Notes under the pieces: generated by a model | What the model saw: the letters and a program-made list of their open reading frames with translations, nothing else | Databases searched by the model: none | What the model was told of the DNA's origin: nothing | In this document: positions 6,894 to 13,084 of the stretch, piece after piece | How the letters are laid out: every line of letters begins with the position of its first letter | Position numbering within the stretch: position 1 is the stretch's first letter | Program-made: the position numbers and the translations under genes | DNA from: CAYJBP01 sp964368605 | GTDB lineage: Bacteria; Bacillota; Dehalobacteriia; UBA4068 | DNA: 13,084 bases | Direction of reading: 5' to 3' | Assembly (NCBI GenBank): GCA_964368605.1 | Contig: CAYJBP010000071.1 | Location: forward strand, 1-13,084

Positions 6894-8861
6894 CTAACGA
6901 TAAACAATAACAATCTCACGGGTGGAATTAATCCACTCTACATCGCAGCCTAAGTTCTCGGCGGCAAAGCGAATCGGCAACATGGTGCGGCCGTTTAATA
7001 CATCAGGCGGAACATCCATGCTCATGGTTTGGCCATTAGCCACCAAACTCTTGCTGCCTAACCACATTTGTACATTATAGCTGGCATAGCTTAAATCGAT
7101 TTGACGATTAGCTTCATTCCATCCTACATAACCACCCATGCCCTCTACAATAGCTCTAATCGGCACTAAAGTGCGGCTATCTTTGATAATCGGGCTGGTG
7201 CCTTGGCCCGGGTCTACCTCGAGCACACGGCCGTTAATGGTCATCATCGGATTATTAATTTGCATTAAGATAAATTGCTTAGGAGCAGAACCGCTATCGG
7301 CATCGCCACCCACAATTGTAGCAGGCATCACTACTTGAATTTGGGCAGTAGCTTGGCCTAAAGTTTCGGGCTTATCATTAAAAGGATCGGCCTCACTCAT
7401 AATCGGGCGAATGCTATACCAATAGGTTTTGCCGCCTTCTACATTTACATCAACAAAACGGTTCTCGTTTTCGATATAAAAATCGGTAATCGAAATACCT
7501 TCGCTGCCTTGTACTTCGGAGCGATAAATACGATAGCCTAAAGCGCCGCTAACGGCTTGCCAGCTAAAATTAGCACCAAAGGGCATCGATTCGGCAGTAA
7601 AGCCGCTTACCATACCACCGGTTGTAACAGGAACTTCAGGTGTTACAGGCTCTTCAGGTGTTACAGGAGGGGTAACGGCTGCGCCGCCATTGCTTACGGT
7701 AAGTACATAGTCGTCGTTAACGCTATTGTAGTTATAGCCATCTACCGATACATAATATTTGCCGGCTGCTAAATCCATAGCAGAAGAAGTCCAGGGGCTG
7801 GCTAAATCGCTGCCAAGATAATCATCCCAAATATCATTACCGGTGCTATCATATACTGTAACCATTTTATTTAAGGCAATACCATCAAAGGTAAAATTAA
7901 GAGTAATTTGAGAAGCTTGGCTTAAGGTAAAGTTAAAATAATCGCTGTCGCTGCTGGTAGAAGCATTACCAACAACAGGAGTGTTTAACTGAATTTCGTC
8001 AGAAGTATTTAAGCTACCATTAAATTCAGTTTCCCTAGCACCTTTGGTGCTGGGGCTTTCTTGGATAACAGTAAAGATATAATCATCATTAACGCTATTG
8101 TAGTTATAGCCATCTACCGATAAATAATATTCGCCGGCCGGTAAATTATAACGGTTAGAATACCAAGGGCTAGCTTCATCAGCACCTACATAATGGCCGT
8201 CGATAATCTCGGTATCCGAGCCTAAGGTTAGGTCGATCATTTTATTTAAGGCAGAGCCTTTATGTTCAAATTTAAGCTGGATAACTTGATTTTCGGTTAA
8301 GGTGAATTTATAAAAGTCGATATCGCTGCTATTGGCTGCATTGCCAACATAAGCAGTATTTACATCTATAACATCGGCGGTATTTTTAGAATTATTAAAT
8401 TCTGTTTCGCGGATACCATCGCTAGAAGCGGCTTCTTGAACAATGGTTAAATAGTAATTATCGGTAACACTATTATAATTATAGCCATCTAAGGATATAT
8501 AATAAGTGCCGGGCGGTAAGTTGTAACGATTAGATTGCCAAGGGCTGGCTGCATCAGAGCCTACATAGGCACCATCGATGATTTCGGTACCATCTTCATG
8601 AGTTAAATCAATCATTTTATTAAGAGCAACACCATCAAATCTTACTTGAACTTGAATTGTTTGATTTTCGGTTAAGGTGAACTTGTAAAAATCGATATCA
8701 CTGCTGCTGCTAGCATTGCCGGTATACTCGGTATTAACCGAAATTTGATTAGCTAAATTTTTGCTGCCATTATCCTCTACCTCGCTGGCAAAAGCCGGTA
8801 CGGCCAAAATTAGCATCATCAACATCGACATCATTACGGCAAAAAATAATCTTTTTTTCAT
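6894..8861 (-). CDS. Secreted protein with three PPC-like repeats, FN3-like domain and copper-amine-oxidase-like stalk domain
   Basis: The 655-residue protein is probably exported and works outside the membrane; no catalytic motif is visible. A Lys-Lys-Arg start and hydrophobic core ending VPAFA give a clear signal peptide, cleaved near residue 26. Three repeats of about 115-120 residues follow (about 28-144, 148-269 and 274-390). Each resembles the bacterial pre-peptidase C-terminal (PPC) fold and carries a late GYNYNSV motif. A Pro/Thr/Glu linker (about 395-415) leads to a fibronectin-III-like segment (about 416-510). The C-terminal 125 residues match the copper amine oxidase N-terminal-like stalk domain: MTINGR, then SRTLVPIRAIVEGMG, and later GRTMLPIRFAAENLG. 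That domain is common on secreted clostridial proteins, probably for envelope attachment or binding, and does not imply an amine oxidase. AAGGAGG seven bases before the ATG fixes the start. It is monocistronic and convergent with the adhesin. Confidence 0.9.
   Translation of the reverse strand: MKKRLFFAVMMSMLMMLILAVPAFASEVEDNGSKNLANQISVNTEYTGNASSSSDIDFYKFTLTENQTIQVQVRFDGVALNKMIDLTHEDGTEIIDGAYVGSDAASPWQSNRYNLPPGTYYISLDGYNYNSVTDNYYLTIVQEAASSDGIRETEFNNSKNTADVIDVNTAYVGNAANSSDIDFYKFTLTENQVIQLKFEHKGSALNKMIDLTLGSDTEIIDGHYVGADEASPWYSNRYNLPAGEYYLSVDGYNYNSVNDDYIFTVIQESPSTKGARETEFNGSLNTSDEIQLNTPVVGNASTSSDSDYFNFTLSQASQITLNFTFDGIALNKMVTVYDSTGNDIWDDYLGSDLASPWTSSAMDLAAGKYYVSVDGYNYNSVNDDYVLTVSNGGAAVTPPVTPEEPVTPEVPVTTGGMVSGFTAESMPFGANFSWQAVSGALGYRIYRSEVQGSEGISITDFYIENENRFVDVNVEGGKTYWYSIRPIMSEADPFNDKPETLGQATAQIQVVMPATIVGGDADSGSAPKQFILMQINNPMMTINGRVLEVDPGQGTSPIIKDSRTLVPIRAIVEGMGGYVGWNEANRQIDLSYASYNVQMWLGSKSLVANGQTMSMDVPPDVLNGRTMLPIRFAAENLGCDVEWINSTREIVIVYR
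7692..8780 (-). repeat. Three tandem PPC-like repeats within the secreted protein
   Basis: Three protein repeats share the order: conserved N-S or N-x-S opening, VGNAxxSSDxDxYxF, ALNKM, a D-ASPW turn and a final DGYNYNSVxDxY. DNA similarity is uneven. Repeats 2 and 3 share an identical 34-base tract (8089-8122 and 7717-7750), whereas repeats 1 and 2 are most alike over their TLTENQ and SDIDFYKF segments. This fits duplication followed by local gene conversion. Confidence 0.85.
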
Positions 8862-8868
8862 TTTTCTT

Positions 8869-8875
8869 CCTCCTT
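8869..8875 (-). promoter_or_regulatory. Shine-Dalgarno site of the PPC-repeat gene
   Basis: On the - strand the sequence reads AAGGAGG, seven bases before the ATG at 8861. It confirms the chosen start, which also begins a textbook signal peptide. Confidence 0.9.
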
Positions 8876-9091
8876 GAAGTTTTTTAATAGATTAGGTTTG
8901 GCTTGCAGTTGGGGCGGCTTGCTTAAATAAATACCTCCTCCCATATCACAATCAACAACTATAAATAGTTTAACATGTTTTATTATCAAAAACAATGGAC
9001 TATATTCACATATTGTTGTATTATCTTCACTTTTTTTATTGGTTAAACGGCCTTAAAATTCCTGTTGTTTTTTGTAAAAATTAAGTGAAAT

Positions 9092-9131
9092 TTTAAAGGG
9101 GCTGCCGCTAATTGCAGGCAACCCTTTTAAA
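9092..9131 (-). terminator. Probable terminator of the thiXYZ operon
   Basis: On the - strand, directly after the thiZ stop codon, the arm 9131-9117 (TTTAAAAGGGTTGCC) pairs with 9106-9092 (GGCAGCCCCTTTAAA) around a 10-base loop. The pairing has one G-T wobble and one A-C mismatch. The downstream T-run is interrupted (TTTCACTTAATTTTT), so termination may be only moderate. Its position makes it the likely operon end. Confidence 0.7.
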
Positions 9132-9133
9132 GT

Positions 9134-9832
9134 TTAGGATAATAATTGCATAATTTCGTTTTTGACCTTTTCGGCCTGGTTATTGCATTTATCTATTTGC
9201 CAACTGCCATTTATCTTGGCCGGACGATGGCTTAATAAGTGTATTTTATCGGCCAGTTTTATGGCTTCGTCTATATCATGGCTTACAAATAATACGGCCG
9301 GTTTTAGCTCGGCAATAATTTTAAGCAGCCAATCTTGCATCTTTATACGGGTTAGGGCATCTAATTTGGCAAAAGGCTCGTCTAAAAGCCATAAATCGCC
9401 GCTCATCATTGCTGTTCTTAATAGGGCTGCTCTTTGGCGCATGCCGCCCGATAATTGCTCCGGCAGGCTTAGGCCAAAATCCTCCAGCCCAAATAGGGGT
9501 AATAGCTCGTCAATTTGCTTACGGGCTGCATTTAGCTTTGCTTTATCGGCTTTAAATAGCGGCAATAGGGCATTATCGATAATATTTAGCCAGGGCAATA
9601 GCATATCCTGTTGCGGCATAAAGCCTAAATTACCTTCCAATTTTATGTGGCCGCTATCGGGGGGATAATAGCCTGCTAAAAGGGAAAGTAAAGTGCTTTT
9701 GCCGCAACCGGAAGGCCCCAATAATGCGATAAATTCACCGCTATTAATGGTTAAGTTAATACCGTCTATAATTTTAATTTCTCGATTATTTAATAGGAAA
9801 GATTTGCTTAAATTCTCTATTTTAAATTTCAT
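9134..9832 (-). CDS. thiZ: ThiZ-type ABC transporter ATP-binding protein
   Basis: This 232-residue cytoplasmic ATPase powers a thiamin-pyrimidine-precursor importer. All nucleotide-binding motifs are present: Walker A GPSGCGKS (39-46), Q-loop near Q74/Q75 (MPQQDMLLPW), signature LSGGM (127-131), Walker B LWLLDEP (147-153), D-loop AKLDAL, and the switch His in FVSHD (H185). The sequence is of the nitrate/taurine/pyrimidine importer subfamily; the specific assignment rests mainly on thiX, thiY and the TPP riboswitch upstream. It is the last gene of the operon, 12 bases after thiY. No Shine-Dalgarno sequence is visible in that gap, so translation may be coupled to thiY. An out-of-frame ATG at 9842 opens only a six-codon frame. 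Confidence 0.9.
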   Translation of the reverse strand: MKFKIENLSKSFLLNNREIKIIDGINLTINSGEFIALLGPSGCGKSTLLSLLAGYYPPDSGHIKLEGNLGFMPQQDMLLPWLNIIDNALLPLFKADKAKLNAARKQIDELLPLFGLEDFGLSLPEQLSGGMRQRAALLRTAMMSGDLWLLDEPFAKLDALTRIKMQDWLLKIIAELKPAVLFVSHDIDEAIKLADKIHLLSHRPAKINGSWQIDKCNNQAEKVKNEIMQLLS

Positions 9833-9844
9833 AGGCGGCCATGT

Positions 9845-10834
9845 TTAAAGCTTAATATAATCATTCATATAGGCATCTTCGGCCACAAAGCCTTCGGCTA
9901 ATAGGCCATTCTCCACCAGCCAATCTGCAAAGTTTTGCCAGGTAGCTAGGCTTTGATAGCCCCAATACTCGGCTTCGCCCTGATACTTGCCGGCCATCCA
10001 TTCTTGGCCGGCCTTTACTAAATCGGCATCTAGGCCTTCTTCGGCATCCAGTAAAATTTGGGCGGCTTCGGCCGGATTTTGATCGGCAAACTGATAGCCT
10101 TTGCTTAAAGCATGCATCATTTTGGAGGCTAGTTCGGGATTATCGCTAATCCAGCTATCCTCGGCTACGATTACCGGGGTATAATAATTAAATTCAGGAG
10201 CAATATCCTTAATCATAATCGTATTAAGCGGATAATCGCGCAGCTCGGCCTCTATACCTGTTACACCATAATAAATCCAAGAAAAATCGATATCACCGCT
10301 ATCCCAGGCCGAAAAGAAATCGGTTTCGCCCAAATTAATTATTTCCACAGTATCGGGTGCGTTTTGCTCTGCCAGCAGATAGCCGATTAAGGCTTCTTCC
10401 ACAGCGCCGCCCCAGCCGCCATAGCTGGTATTGGGAAAATCGGCCGGGCTTAGGATATTGCGGTCGGCTGGTGAAGCAAAGGCCGAGGTATTATCTTGAA
10501 TAACCGCAGCTAAAGATGTTACCGGTACGCCTTCCATCCGGGCAAAGGTTACTTCTTCTTGATAGCTAATTCCAAATTGGGCCTGGCCACTGGCTACCAA
10601 TTGCAAGGCCCAATTATTGCCGGGCTGGATAATCTCTACCTCTAGGCCTTGCTCGGCAAAATAGCCTTCGGCCTCGGCCACATAAATGCCGGTATGATTG
10701 ATATTTGGTATCCAATCTAATACTAAGGTTAGCGGGGTTAATTCGGCGTTTTCTTCGGGTGCTGTAGCGCAGGCACTTAGGCTTAAGGCTAGTGTAAAAA
10801 TAAGTATAAGTGCTAAAACTTTAATTAATTTCAT
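9845..10834 (-). CDS. thiY: ThiY-type pyrimidine-precursor-binding lipoprotein
   Basis: This 329-residue extracytoplasmic binding lipoprotein belongs to the NMT1/THI5-like family. Family members in thiXYZ operons capture formylaminopyrimidine-type thiamin precursors for uptake. The N-terminus has a hydrophobic signal and lipobox LSAC, so Cys22 should be acylated. Hallmarks of the family are visible: DWIPNINHTGIYVAEAEGYF near the start of the mature protein, YGGWGG in the middle, and the aromatic WIYYGVTGIEAE segment. The ATG at 10834 was chosen over an in-frame ATG at 10894 because it has AGAGGA six bases upstream and begins the signal peptide directly. The longer form would add a polar 20-residue leader and overlap thiX. 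It sits 37 bases after thiX. The exact ligand is inferred from family and context. Confidence 0.9.
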   Translation of the reverse strand: MKLIKVLALILIFTLALSLSACATAPEENAELTPLTLVLDWIPNINHTGIYVAEAEGYFAEQGLEVEIIQPGNNWALQLVASGQAQFGISYQEEVTFARMEGVPVTSLAAVIQDNTSAFASPADRNILSPADFPNTSYGGWGGAVEEALIGYLLAEQNAPDTVEIINLGETDFFSAWDSGDIDFSWIYYGVTGIEAELRDYPLNTIMIKDIAPEFNYYTPVIVAEDSWISDNPELASKMMHALSKGYQFADQNPAEAAQILLDAEEGLDADLVKAGQEWMAGKYQGEAEYWGYQSLATWQNFADWLVENGLLAEGFVAEDAYMNDYIKL

Positions 10835-10840
10835 CGGGTA

Positions 10841-10846
10841 TCCTCT
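10841..10846 (-). promoter_or_regulatory. Shine-Dalgarno site deciding the thiY start
   Basis: On the - strand AGAGGA precedes the ATG at 10834 by six bases. This supports the shorter lipoprotein start over the ATG at 10894, which has no comparable site. Confidence 0.8.
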
Positions 10847-10871
10847 TTTCTTAGTGTTTTTATAATAAAGG

Positions 10872-11645
10872 CTAATTATGCCACTTATCCTCATTAATTT
10901 GATGCTTCCAGCCTAAAGTTTTCCATTCTATAGCTTTGATAATCAGCAGAATTAGCATTGTCCAAAACACGATTAGCACTATTACGGCAAAGCATAAAGC
11001 AATATTAAAGGTGCTTTGAGAGCGAATTAAAAGTAAACCCAGCCCATTGGCCGCCCCCACCCATTCGCCAATTACCGCACCCATCATGCTATAGGTGGCG
11101 GCAATACGCAGCCCCGAAAAAAAGTAGGGGAGGGTAAAGGGCCAATAAATTTTTTTAAATAAATTCCAGCCATTTAAGCCCATGCTACGATAAAAGGCAA
11201 TGGTTTCTTTATCTAGCGAGTTAATGCCGGCTAAAATATTGATTAAAATCGGAAAAAAGCAAATTAAAATAACAATTAATACCTTGGGCAATAGATAAAA
11301 GCCAAACCATATTGTAAAAAGTGGGGCTAAAACCATAATCGGTATCATTTGGCTGGCTAATAATAAAGGATAAAACATCTTATGGAGGATTTGGATATAA
11401 GACATTAAGGCACCGCAAATAAAGGCCAGGATAATTGCGCAACCAAGACCGATTAAGGCCTCGGCCAAAGTATATAGGCTATGTGTTGCCAGCATTTGAT
11501 AATTAGTGATTAAGGATATTATTACCGCCGGTATATCGGGCAAAATATAGGGCTTGGCCAAAACCATAGCTATAACTTGCCAAGCCAGCAATAAAATTAT
11601 AAAGCCGCAAGCAGGCCATAAAGCCGACTTTAATTTGTTTTTCAT
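10872..11645 (-). CDS. thiX: ThiX-type ABC transporter permease
   Basis: This 257-residue integral membrane protein forms the translocation channel of the ThiXYZ importer. About six hydrophobic segments are visible (roughly residues 12-29, 62-82, 91-115, 120-140, 184-196 and 213-237), typical for the binding-protein-dependent permease family. The cytoplasmic EAA-like loop that docks onto the ATPase is recognisable at about 151-173 (FYRSMGLNGWNLFKKIYWPFTLP), with the conserved Gly156 and final Pro173. It is the first gene of the operon, directly behind the TPP riboswitch terminator. Its ribosome site is weak, ACAGGT about seven bases before the ATG. It is named from synteny with thiY and thiZ; on sequence alone it could be any SsuC/TauC-type permease. 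Confidence 0.9.
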   Translation of the reverse strand: MKNKLKSALWPACGFIILLLAWQVIAMVLAKPYILPDIPAVIISLITNYQMLATHSLYTLAEALIGLGCAIILAFICGALMSYIQILHKMFYPLLLASQMIPIMVLAPLFTIWFGFYLLPKVLIVILICFFPILINILAGINSLDKETIAFYRSMGLNGWNLFKKIYWPFTLPYFFSGLRIAATYSMMGAVIGEWVGAANGLGLLLIRSQSTFNIALCFAVIVLIVFWTMLILLIIKAIEWKTLGWKHQINEDKWHN

Positions 11646-11666
11646 ATTTTTACCTGTAAATCAGCC

Positions 11667-11699
11667 CATAAAAAAACTGCTGCCAAATAGGCAACAGTT
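11667..11699 (-). terminator. TPP riboswitch expression-platform terminator
   Basis: On the - strand AACTGTTGCC (11699-11690) pairs with GGCAGCAGTT (11684-11675), with one G-T wobble, around TATTT, and is followed by a run of Ts and ATGG. It lies between the aptamer and thiX. This fits transcription attenuation: with TPP bound, the hairpin forms and thiXYZ is not transcribed. Confidence 0.88.
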
Positions 11700-11705
11700 A
11701 TCATC

Positions 11706-11798
11706 TTTGCTCCCTACGCCGGCATTATCCGTATCAGGTTATGGGTCGAGTTAATACTCCTCTCAGCCGATTGGCCTTAGCCAATTAGCTCCCCTGTT
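11706..11798 (-). ncRNA. TPP (thiamin pyrophosphate) riboswitch aptamer
   Basis: Read on the - strand, the leader contains the conserved TPP aptamer elements in order: GGGGAGC, a hairpin ATTGGC-TAAG-GCCAAT, CTGAGA, GACCC, ACCTGAT, then GGATAATGCCGGCG and TAGGGA. The CTGAGA segment recognises the pyrimidine moiety and the GGATAATGCC side helps bind the pyrophosphate in the known structure. The closing P1 helix looks weak: the bases around ACA upstream and GCAAAG downstream pair poorly. AACAG at 11798-11794 is complementary to CTGTT in the terminator's first arm and could act as an antiterminator; that is inference. Confidence 0.96.
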
Positions 11799-11811
11799 TT
11801 AAATTATTTGC

Positions 11812-11840
11812 ATTATAACTTAAATAATCGAATTTGTCAA
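11812..11840 (-). promoter_or_regulatory. Consensus housekeeping promoter of the riboswitch-thiXYZ operon
   Basis: On the - strand TTGACA (11840-11835) and TATAAT (11817-11812) match the consensus at every position and are separated by the ideal 17 bases. Transcription should start near 11805, leaving only about seven bases before the aptamer. The strong promoter means control rests mainly on the riboswitch. It begins 15 bases after the deacetylase stop codon, with no terminator between. Confidence 0.92.
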
Positions 11841-11855
11841 GGGGGCAGCCTATTG

Positions 11856-12620
11856 TTAACTTCCTTTTTGCACCCCATTATGGTCGATATAATAATCACC
11901 TTGCAATAATAGCTCGGAAATTGGCTTTACTTTTAGGCCTTGGGCGGCCAATTGTTCTAAAATTTGCGGCAAGGCCTCGGCCGTATGCAGGCCATTATTA
12001 TGAAAAAGGATAATATCGCCGGCGCCGCTTTTAGTTAGCACCCTATCGCTAATTTCGGCGGCGGATAAATCTTGCCAATCCAGGCTGTCTACCGACCATT
12101 GAATAGTGGTAAAGCCAAGCTCGGTAGCAATACTAAGTAAATCATTATTATAATCGCCAAAAGGCGGCCTAAAAAGGCTGCATTCATAGCCGGTAATTTC
12201 TTTGATTAGGCTGGCATTGGCCAGTAATTCCTCCCGTATTTGCTCGGGGCTTAAATCGGGAAAATGGGGATGGCTTACCGAATGGAGGCCTATTTCATGG
12301 CCTCTTGCGGCAATTTCGGCAGCCATTTGGGGATAGTCATTTAGCCAAATATTTACCAAAAAAAAGGTGGCTTTAATTTGGTATTGATCGAGCATATCCA
12401 AAATAGCTAAAGTATGTTCGGCACCCCAACTGGCATCAAAGCTGATTGCCAGCTCATTTTGGCTGGTTTCTACCTTGTAGATAGGGATTAAGCGGTCTTG
12501 GCTGCTGCTTACTGCCCTAATTTGATTATGGATATTTTTAGCTGCTAGTAGGCCAATGATGATTAGAATTGTGATTAGGGTATAGATTAGGAGCTTTTTT
12601 TTGGATAAGATGATAAGCAT
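11856..12620 (-). CDS. PdaB-like membrane-anchored polysaccharide deacetylase
   Basis: This 254-residue NodB-fold deacetylase probably acts on peptidoglycan or another envelope glycan outside the membrane. An uncleaved-looking hydrophobic segment (about 9-27) anchors the N-terminus. NodB motifs are visible in order: FDASWG (61-66), with D62 as metal ligand and Ala where classical members have a second Asp; HSVSHPH (H113 and H117, metal ligands); RPPFGDYN (151-158); DSLDW (178-182); and ILFHN (H207). The FDxSWG form of motif 1 is typical of the PdaB branch, known for spore-cortex work in Bacillus, hence the family call; a role in sporulation is inference. AGGAGG seven bases before the ATG fixes the start. 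It stands upstream of the thi operon, which has its own promoter, so a shared function is not implied. Confidence 0.9.
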   Translation of the reverse strand: MLIILSKKKLLIYTLITILIIIGLLAAKNIHNQIRAVSSSQDRLIPIYKVETSQNELAISFDASWGAEHTLAILDMLDQYQIKATFFLVNIWLNDYPQMAAEIAARGHEIGLHSVSHPHFPDLSPEQIREELLANASLIKEITGYECSLFRPPFGDYNNDLLSIATELGFTTIQWSVDSLDWQDLSAAEISDRVLTKSGAGDIILFHNNGLHTAEALPQILEQLAAQGLKVKPISELLLQGDYYIDHNGVQKGS

Positions 12621-12627
12621 TATTCCC

Positions 12628-12633
12628 CCTCCT
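12628..12633 (-). promoter_or_regulatory. Shine-Dalgarno site of the deacetylase gene
   Basis: On the - strand AAAGGAGGGGG surrounds a perfect AGGAGG core, seven bases before the ATG at 12620. Confidence 0.88.
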
Positions 12634-12641
12634 TTTTCTAC

Positions 12642-12669
12642 AGTTTATGAAAAATTTGGGGGAATATGT
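12642..12669 (-). promoter_or_regulatory. Possible sporulation sigma-E-like promoter of the deacetylase
   Basis: On the - strand ACATATT (12669-12663) and CATAAACT (12649-12642) resemble the Bacillus sigma-E -35 and -10 boxes, with a 13-base spacer, about one base shorter than usual. The predicted start would fall just before the ribosome site, giving a very short leader. No good housekeeping promoter is visible. This is suggestive only. Confidence 0.3.
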
Positions 12670-12734
12670 TAAAAGTTTTAGTCAATTTTTTTCAAAAAAT
12701 TGCGGGGTTTGGGGCTAAGCCCCAAGGTCTTAAA

Positions 12735-12820
12735 AGGTTTTAAGCCAACCCAAAAAACTAAGCAAGCAAATTTAAATTGATGAATAAAAGCAGCAAGGAA
12801 GCATAATTGGCTTAAAACCT
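12735..12820. repeat. Distant 14-bp inverted repeat
   Basis: AGGTTTTAAGCCAA (12735-12748) and TTGGCTTAAAACCT (12807-12820) are perfect reverse complements with a 58-base A-rich spacer. The left arm overlaps the smaller CTTAAAA/TTTTAAG palindrome, so alternative folds compete. This could be the two ends of a small repeat element. Confidence 0.75.
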
Positions 12821-12904
12821 GAGCCTTTTGGCGAAGCCAAAACAGCCCACTTTGTTTTCTTAAGCTTCAATTTTGCTAATAGTTTGCTTTGTGTAGAGCA
12901 CTTC

Positions 12905-12931
12905 ATTTTTATTTGCGCAGCAAATAAAAAT
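12905..12931. repeat. 12-bp inverted repeat with 3-base loop
   Basis: ATTTTTATTTGC (12905-12916) and GCAAATAAAAAT (12920-12931) are perfect inverted copies around GCA. With no neighbouring stop codon it is not an evident terminator for a gene in the window. Confidence 0.78.
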
Positions 12932-12938
12932 AGCAGCT

Positions 12939-13029
12939 ATCTTTCAATTTTATCAATTCTTGCTTCAATTATTGCCTTTTTTGGGGGGGATTTCTTTTTA
13001 CATTTGCTTCTTTTTGGTAATTGAAAGAT
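12939..13029. repeat. Distant 11-bp inverted repeat near the right edge
   Basis: ATCTTTCAATT (12939-12949) recurs inverted as AATTGAAAGAT (13019-13029), 69 bases apart. The spacer is T-rich with a G7 run near 12983-12989. It may be chance in such A/T-rich sequence. Confidence 0.5.
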
Positions 13030-13084
13030 TTAAAAGATTAAGACCTTTGCTTTTTGTAAAAAGCAAAAGCAAAAACTTTTAGAA

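Larger units (their letters stand above)
12670..13084. other. Gene-free right end, packed with inverted repeats
   Basis: No coding region is supportable here. The stretch instead holds a series of perfect inverted repeats: CAATTTTTT/AAAAAATTG (12683-12702), TTGGGGCT/AGCCCCAA (12709-12725), CTTAAAA/TTTTAAG (12729-12744), TTTTGGC/GCCAAAA around GAA (12826-12842) and TTTGCTTTTT/AAAAAGCAAA (13046-13067). Longer or distant pairs are listed separately. It is A/T-rich with scattered G/C palindromes, in the style of the cluster at 6497-6839 but without long shared sequence. Confidence 0.6.

Noticed and set aside
6894..7270. Amine oxidase function for the 655-residue secreted protein
   Set aside because: Only the small stalk-type N-terminal-like domain of copper amine oxidases is present. 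The catalytic domain is missing, and such domains occur on many unrelated secreted proteins.
8866..9133. tRNA or small RNA gene between the PPC-repeat gene and thiZ
   Set aside because: No cloverleaf, CCA end or conserved small-RNA motif was seen; only the thi operon hairpin, small palindromes and the gene's ribosome site.
9162..9668. 168-codon open frame antisense to thiZ
   Set aside because: It is entirely opposite a well-supported ATPase gene, has no recognisable motif, and its composition mirrors the thiZ codons.
10835..10894. Longer start for thiY at 10894
   Set aside because: It would put 20 polar residues before a perfect lipoprotein signal, overlap thiX by 23 bases and lacks a ribosome site, while 10834 has AGAGGA.
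12683..13067. CRISPR array
   Set aside because: The repeats here are inverted, of different sequence and irregularly spaced. No direct repeat of constant spacing is present and no cas gene is in the window.

Overview
The window looks like chromosomal DNA from an AT-rich Gram-positive bacterium of the Bacillota (Firmicutes), probably an anaerobic, possibly spore-forming clostridial-type lineage. This is inferred from four things: a sortase-type LPQTG surface protein, a secreted protein ending in a copper-amine-oxidase-like stalk domain, a PdaB-like polysaccharide deacetylase, and a TPP riboswitch with a Gram-positive style transcription terminator. Nothing in the window fixes the genus.

Left part (2-6232, + strand): one very large cell-wall-anchored adhesin, cut at its 5' end by the window edge. 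It runs signal-peptide tail, von Willebrand A (VWA) domain, SpaA-like isopeptide domain, nine Cna-B-type repeats, a beta-rich domain I cannot assign firmly, two DUF11-type domains, an acidic and Pro-rich wall-spanning segment, and LPQTG plus membrane anchor. A strong terminator follows. The next ~570 bases carry no convincing gene but hold a G/T-rich stretch and a cluster of inverted repeats, then a near-perfectly palindromic terminator that ends the convergent gene.

Middle (6894-8861, - strand): a secreted protein with three PPC-like repeats, a linker, a fibronectin-III-like domain and a copper-amine-oxidase-like C-terminal domain. It is probably an extracellular or envelope protein.

Right part (9134-11840, - strand): a complete thiamin-precursor uptake operon. 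It has a consensus promoter, a TPP riboswitch and a terminator, followed by permease (thiX), lipoprotein binding protein (thiY) and ATPase (thiZ), then a final hairpin. When TPP is plentiful the riboswitch should stop transcription before thiX; when TPP is scarce the cell takes up a pyrimidine precursor. Upstream, on the same strand, lies a membrane-anchored PdaB-like polysaccharide deacetylase (11856-12620). The last ~450 bases contain no gene but a second dense cluster of inverted repeats.

I do not see a CRISPR array, transposase, toxin-antitoxin pair, phage module or recognisable defence system. The most interesting material is the architecture and mosaic codon use of the adhesin, the two palindrome clusters, and details of the riboswitch leader. 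None of these amounts to evidence for a wholly new system.
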